A stretch of 64,000 bases of DNA, taken from assembly GCF_006381105.1 (NCBI RefSeq), contig NZ_VDET01000007.1, positions 378,705 to 442,704 on the forward strand. The letters are read 5' to 3'. The translations under genes were made by a program, and so were the position numbers. The DNA comes from Flavicella sediminum. Its GTDB lineage: Bacteria > Bacteroidota > Bacteroidia > Flavobacteriales > Flavobacteriaceae. Position 1 is the stretch's first letter. The number at the start of each line of letters is the position of its first letter. The notes under the pieces were generated by a model. That model saw only the letters and a list, made by a program, of their open reading frames with translations, did no database searches and had not been told where the DNA came from. Positions 60,592 through 64,000 of this stretch are shown one piece after another.

Positions 60592-61011
60592 ATGAAAAAA
60601 ATAATTCTTAGCTTCAGCATCCTTTTTATGGCTGTATCGACCTTTGCACAAACGGCAAAACCAACTGAAAATTTTGATGCAGACGCACCTGTATTTAAAT
60701 TTGTTGATGAAGTAATTGATTACGGGAAAATTGAACAAAATGCAGATGGAAACAGAGAGTTTGTATTTAAAAATGTTGGAAATACACCTTTAGTTATTTC
60801 AAACGCCAAAGGAAGTTGTGGATGTACCGTTCCAACGTACGACAAAGACAAGCCAATTATGCCAGGTCAGACTGGAGTTATAAAAGTAAAATATGCAACC
60901 AATAGAATTGGACGTTTTTCTAAAACCGTTACTATAACTTCTAACGCTTCAGAAAAAAATAAAGTAGTTCGTATTAAAGGAGAAGTATTAGCACCTGCAA
61001 AAACAGAATAA
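60592..61011 (+). CDS. DUF1573 secreted protein
   Basis: A 139-residue periplasmic protein: signal peptide about 1-19 (ILSFSILFMAVSTFAQ), then one DUF1573 domain with YGKIEQNADGNREFVFKNVGNTPLVI and SCGCTVPTYDKDKPIMPGQTG, a compact Ig-like ASH/HYDIN-type fold. The SCGC motif is conserved in the family. Function unknown; common and multicopy in Bacteroidota. Confidence 0.92.
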   Translation: MKKIILSFSILFMAVSTFAQTAKPTENFDADAPVFKFVDEVIDYGKIEQNADGNREFVFKNVGNTPLVISNAKGSCGCTVPTYDKDKPIMPGQTGVIKVKYATNRIGRFSKTVTITSNASEKNKVVRIKGEVLAPAKTE

Positions 61012-61030
61012 CTTTTTCCTATAATTTCAT

Positions 61031-61068
61031 AAAAAAGCCATCAAAATAATTATTTTGATGGCTTTTTT
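61031..61068. terminator. Bidirectional terminator between DUF1573 and the GlmU-like gene
   Basis: A nearly perfect hairpin of AAAAAAGCCATCAAAATA with TATTTTGATGGCTTTTTT between convergent genes. Confidence 0.93.
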
Positions 61069-61080
61069 ATTTTTGTTTTT

Positions 61081-62235
61081 TTAGGTCCTTAACTCAAACA
61101 GAATCTCAAAAATATGTGCATCGAGTTCTGAAAAAGTTTCTTTTTTAAATTCTTGTATTTTTTTTGCAGCCTCTTTTGCTTTTTCTAAAGCATAAACTTC
61201 CTTTGGAGTTCCCCAACTAAAACTAGGTAAAAACTTATCAGGGAAATCAGCACCAAAAACATGACAACAAACACCGGTAATGGTTCCTGTATTTAAGGAT
61301 GTATTAATGGCCGTTTTGGTATAATCTCCTAATACGGCTCCAAACTTTAAAGAACCTGTATCTTCAAATCGCTCGGTTTCAAAATCCCAAACATGTACAT
61401 TAGAAAATGTATTTTTTAAATTGGAACCATTTGTATTGGCTCCTAAATTACACCATGCTCCTACTACCGAGTCTCCCAAATAACCATCATGACCTTTGTT
61501 TGAATTTGCTATAAAAATGACATTTTTTATTTCTCCTCCTACAGTACAATTTGGACCAACGGTGGTGGCTCCGTATATCTTCGCTCCCATTTTTACTACT
61601 GCTTTTTCATGAATTGCAAATGGCCCACGAATCATACTACCTTCCATAATCAAACTGTTTTTTGCTATATAAATTGGTCCCGTAGTGGCATTTAACATAG
61701 CAAATTCAACCGTAGCACCATCTTCTATAAAAATATTTTCAGCTCCTAAAACTTGATTTGTGTTACTTAATTCTGCAGATACTTTATCTTTAGTTAGCAA
61801 GTCATAATCTGCACGTAATGCCTTGTCGTTGAATAGAAATAAATCTTTTAAATTAGAAATCTGTATTAGGTCACCCGAATATTCTTTTGCCTCATACTTG
61901 CTAAAATCTACCTGTTCCTGATCCATACCAGCATAAAAAGCAAGCACTTCGTCCTTATGCACTAAAAGTTCGTTCTCACTCAAAAATGAAATTTCTTCCG
62001 CTAAACTTTCCGTTGGTAAAACAGAAGCATCAATAAAAATATTTTGCTCCATTTCCACCATTGGAAACTTCTCCTCTAAATAATCTTCTGTTAAAACCGT
62101 ACACGTACTGCCTAAATGTTTTTCCCACTTCTCTTTAATAGTTAAAATTCCTATTCTCAGTTCGGCAACGGGTCTGGTATAGGTTAAGGGTAAAAATCGA
62201 TCTCGAAACGGACCGTCAAATAATATATAATTCAT
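61081..62235 (-). CDS. GlmU-like protein with left-handed beta-helix, degenerate nucleotidyltransferase
   Basis: A 384-residue cytoplasmic protein. The C-terminal half (about 150-330) has hexapeptide repeats of a left-handed beta-helix (GAKIYGATTVGPNCTVGG, GAWCNLGANTNGSNL) as in acyltransferases. The N-terminal half begins MNYILFDGPFRDRFLPLTYTRPVAELRIG and keeps the Rossmann outline but lacks the G-x-G-T-R loop of active sugar-nucleotidyltransferases. So transfer of an acyl group to a sugar nucleotide is possible, uridylylation less so. It is the third gene of a minus-strand group with the DUF5777 and OB-fold genes. Confidence 0.85.
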   Translation of the reverse strand: MNYILFDGPFRDRFLPLTYTRPVAELRIGILTIKEKWEKHLGSTCTVLTEDYLEEKFPMVEMEQNIFIDASVLPTESLAEEISFLSENELLVHKDEVLAFYAGMDQEQVDFSKYEAKEYSGDLIQISNLKDLFLFNDKALRADYDLLTKDKVSAELSNTNQVLGAENIFIEDGATVEFAMLNATTGPIYIAKNSLIMEGSMIRGPFAIHEKAVVKMGAKIYGATTVGPNCTVGGEIKNVIFIANSNKGHDGYLGDSVVGAWCNLGANTNGSNLKNTFSNVHVWDFETERFEDTGSLKFGAVLGDYTKTAINTSLNTGTITGVCCHVFGADFPDKFLPSFSWGTPKEVYALEKAKEAAKKIQEFKKETFSELDAHIFEILFELRT

Positions 62236-62296
62236 AGAAATTTTAACTGCTAAATTCTTTATTCGTTTAACTATGGTATTGACAATAACTCAACTT

Positions 62297-63148
62297 CTAA
62301 AACACGCGGTACAAATTAAATCCGAAAAACACATTTCCATCAGACCAATCTCCATTGGCATGAATAAAACCAGCATCATTCATACGTTGTGAATTTGAAA
62401 AATGCAATTGAAATACATGGCCACCTGTTTCAATATCTACCCCAACAGAAAGTGGATTTTGAAACGTATTTTCTGTAGCTCTATTAAAATGTGCCAAATA
62501 GTCAAGATTTAAAGTCAGCCGTTTTGTTAGCTTATAACGCCCTCCTAGTCCTAAACCATACTGGCTATTTTTTTGTGTATCAAACTCGGTAAAATTTTCA
62601 TGTAAAAAAGTTGGAGAAGCCTGTAGAGAGAGTTTCTCATTCATTTTTCTAGAAACTAACAACTGTGCTAAATAATTAGCTCTGTGTTTGTTTTCATAAA
62701 GCACAAAAGTAGGATCCGGATCTCCTGTTTTATAGCCCATAGCAGCAAACCCGACAATATTTAGTGGAAAGCCATTTTTTTCTTGGGTCTTCAATTTCAA
62801 CTTAGTGGTTAAATCAAATGTTTTTTCAATAGAACTTCTAGACAAACCGGCAGTCCACCAATCGTTAAATCCATAAATAAAACTAAAGCGAATATTTGAC
62901 TCATCCAAACCAAACAAATCTTTAAAACCATTTTTAACCGTTCCAAAACGATGTGCAATTACAAAATAGAAGTCGCCTTTAGCAGCCATTTTTGTGGACT
63001 CTAAATTGACGATTTTCAAACTTTTAAAAACAGAACTCACTTCTGAGCTTTCTTCTAATTCGTTAGTTAACTCATCTAACAAATCATTTTGTGCAAATAC
63101 ACTTGAGCTTAGCAATAAAACGAAAACATTTATAAGGATATTTTTCAT
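62297..63148 (-). CDS. DUF5777 family outer-membrane beta-barrel protein
   Basis: A 283-residue protein with signal peptide about 1-19 (NVFVLLLSSSVFAQ) and, after a short acidic N-terminal stretch, a series of alternating amphipathic strands ending with a C-terminal aromatic (GFNLYRVF), the mark of an outer-membrane barrel. The stretch FYFVIAHRFGTVKNGFKDLFGLD is typical of DUF5777. Cargo unknown; it sits next to an OB-fold protein and a cytochrome-like lipoprotein gene. Confidence 0.85.
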   Translation of the reverse strand: MKNILINVFVLLLSSSVFAQNDLLDELTNELEESSEVSSVFKSLKIVNLESTKMAAKGDFYFVIAHRFGTVKNGFKDLFGLDESNIRFSFIYGFNDWWTAGLSRSSIEKTFDLTTKLKLKTQEKNGFPLNIVGFAAMGYKTGDPDPTFVLYENKHRANYLAQLLVSRKMNEKLSLQASPTFLHENFTEFDTQKNSQYGLGLGGRYKLTKRLTLNLDYLAHFNRATENTFQNPLSVGVDIETGGHVFQLHFSNSQRMNDAGFIHANGDWSDGNVFFGFNLYRVF

Positions 63149-63191
63149 ACAATGAAATTAGGATTTGGTAATTTGTTTTGGTAAGAAATTT

Positions 63192-63578
63192 TTATTCTAT
63201 CAAGGAACATTGATCTAGTTTTACAACTTCTAAAAGTTCATCATAACCGATACATCTTCCTTTAATAGTTACTTCCGTTGCTATTTGAATATTTGCATCT
63301 AGTCCGTCTAAATAACATAAAATTGTTGTTCCCAAAGTTACGCTTTCCATATCTTTTTCAGACAACTCACCGCTAATCAAAATGACTTTATTTAAATATT
63401 TTTGACTTGCCTTATCAAAATCAACGCTAAATTCATTTCCTAGTGCTTCGGCTGTTGTCTTAAAATCTGCTTGAGAAACTTCAATATTTCGATGTCCTTT
63501 ATAGATATAGGTATAACTAGCAACAGCTATTCCTATAAACGCTAGGGTAAACAGTAATACTACGTTTTTTTTCTGCAT
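63192..63578 (-). CDS. OB-fold (tRNA_anti-like) membrane-anchored protein
   Basis: A 128-residue protein with one N-terminal hydrophobic anchor (about 6-24) and a periplasmic OB-fold domain. YLNKVILISGELSEKD and EVTIKGRCIGYDELLEVVKLDQCSL fit the tRNA_anti-like family, which in Bacteroidota is usually exported and does not act on tRNA. Two cysteines in the C-terminal half (RCIG, DQCS) may pair. It starts the minus-strand group before DUF5777 (43-nt gap) and is divergent from the cytochrome-like gene. Confidence 0.75.
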   Translation of the reverse strand: MQKKNVVLLFTLAFIGIAVASYTYIYKGHRNIEVSQADFKTTAEALGNEFSVDFDKASQKYLNKVILISGELSEKDMESVTLGTTILCYLDGLDANIQIATEVTIKGRCIGYDELLEVVKLDQCSLIE

Positions 63579-63715
63579 GATACTAAAGTATCAAATTCTT
63601 AGTAGAATGTAAAACCAAATGTATTTTTAATACAAATTTTTATCTTATCTTAAAACCTTTGTAATTAAAATACTAATTATTCGACAATTCAATTATTTAC
63701 ATGTAAAATCAACTT

Positions 63716-64000
63716 ATGTCTAAAAACATTCTTATTGCCTTATGCATCCCTCTTTCTTTCCTTAGCTGTGCCTCAGATTCAGCCGAAGATTTAACAGAAA
63801 AAACAACAGATCCAATTAGCTACACCAATACAATAGAAGCCATTATTACCCCCGGTTGCGCAAGTTCAAACTGCCATGGAGGAACACAAAACCCGGAACT
63901 TACATCTTATGAATTGGTTAAAAGTGCTTTTCAATCTACTGGTGGATCAAGTGCCTTGGGTAGAATTGAAAGTGGAAATATGCCAAAAAACGCGAGTGCA
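63716..64000 (+). CDS. Cytochrome-like lipoprotein, partial (cut by the window end)
   Basis: The first 95 codons of a gene that continues past the window. The signal peptide ends SFLSC, a lipobox with Cys at about residue 18. Around residue 51 the sequence GCASSNCHGG has the form C-x4-C-H, an atypical haem c-binding pattern seen in Bacteroidota cytochrome-domain proteins; EAIITPGC and the downstream GRIESGNMPKN fit those (the Met could be the axial ligand). Its 138-bp gap to the divergent OB-fold gene may hold both promoters, but I see no clear consensus. Confidence 0.75.
   Translation, partial: MSKNILIALCIPLSFLSCASDSAEDLTEKTTDPISYTNTIEAIITPGCASSNCHGGTQNPELTSYELVKSAFQSTGGSSALGRIESGNMPKNASA

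Noticed and set aside
1-64000. tRNA, rRNA or mobile elements
   Set aside because: No intergenic stretch shows a cloverleaf with a T-loop sequence, no rRNA-like segment, and no transposase or integrase reading frame was found.

Overview
The window is a compact, AT-rich stretch of chromosome from a member of the Bacteroidota, most likely family Flavobacteriaceae. The evidence is the gene families present (GlmU-like acyltransferase-fold protein, DUF5777 barrel, DUF2027/Smr-type protein, very long SecA without a C-terminal zinc motif, cytochrome-like lipoprotein with CX4CH), promoters of the Bacteroidota form TTG-N19-TAnnTTTG, near-absence of Shine-Dalgarno sequences and lipoproteins with short lipoboxes. 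I annotate 63 protein genes, the last one cut by the window end. I found no rRNA, tRNA, CRISPR array, insertion sequence or prophage gene. No gene-free stretch exceeds about 260 bases, so no long empty region needs separate description.

Layout. 1-7.4 kb: msrA, then prfB with a HAD phosphatase and an ArsC-like protein, an FAD sugar/lactone oxidase with a second HAD enzyme, a YitT membrane protein and a divergent ClC protein. 7.4-14.7 kb: mostly minus-strand housekeeping genes (yjbQ, dnaK, an unusual ABC ATPase, yaaA, an RluD-type pseudouridine synthase, a PASTA protein). 14.7-17.1 kb: ddl, a fatty acid hydroxylase-type protein, coaD. 17.1-21.9 kb: a DedA-like protein and SulP transporter, a NUDIX/pyrE divergent pair, birA. 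22.0-27.4 kb: a clean seven-gene operon rsfS-ftsH-LUD-cdsA-psd-ACBP-YceI that combines membrane protein quality control with phospholipid synthesis. 27.6-34.6 kb: cysteine desulfurase, a calcium-binding-repeat lipoprotein, Smr protein, two tandem PPK2 kinases, recQ. 34.7-43.6 kb: envelope genes (kdsD-type isomerase, tatC, lptB), a FabH-type synthase, secA, a corrinoid adenosyltransferase. 43.7-47.0 kb: a polysaccharide export pair (Wza-like plus Wzc-like kinase). 47.0-49.1 kb: recG.

49.2-54.6 kb is the most unusual region: a promoter-led cluster of a PapD/DUF916-like periplasmic chaperone, two secreted proteins that are recognisable paralogs of each other, and a 996-residue outer-membrane barrel protein with Ig-like N-terminal and Cna-B/SdrD-like C-terminal domains. 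It has the gene logic of a chaperone-usher fibre system but does not look like classical FimC/FimD. A hairpin terminator between the two subunit genes would favour the first one.

54.7-64 kb: RNA-modification and translation genes (RsmB-like, TrmL, valS, a Methyltransf_32-type enzyme) with ten tandem copies of a 7-bp repeat directly in front of the GTG start of trmL, then envelope genes (DUF1573, GlmU-like, DUF5777 barrel, OB-fold protein) and a partial cytochrome-like lipoprotein. All functional assignments come from reading motifs by eye; no database search was run.
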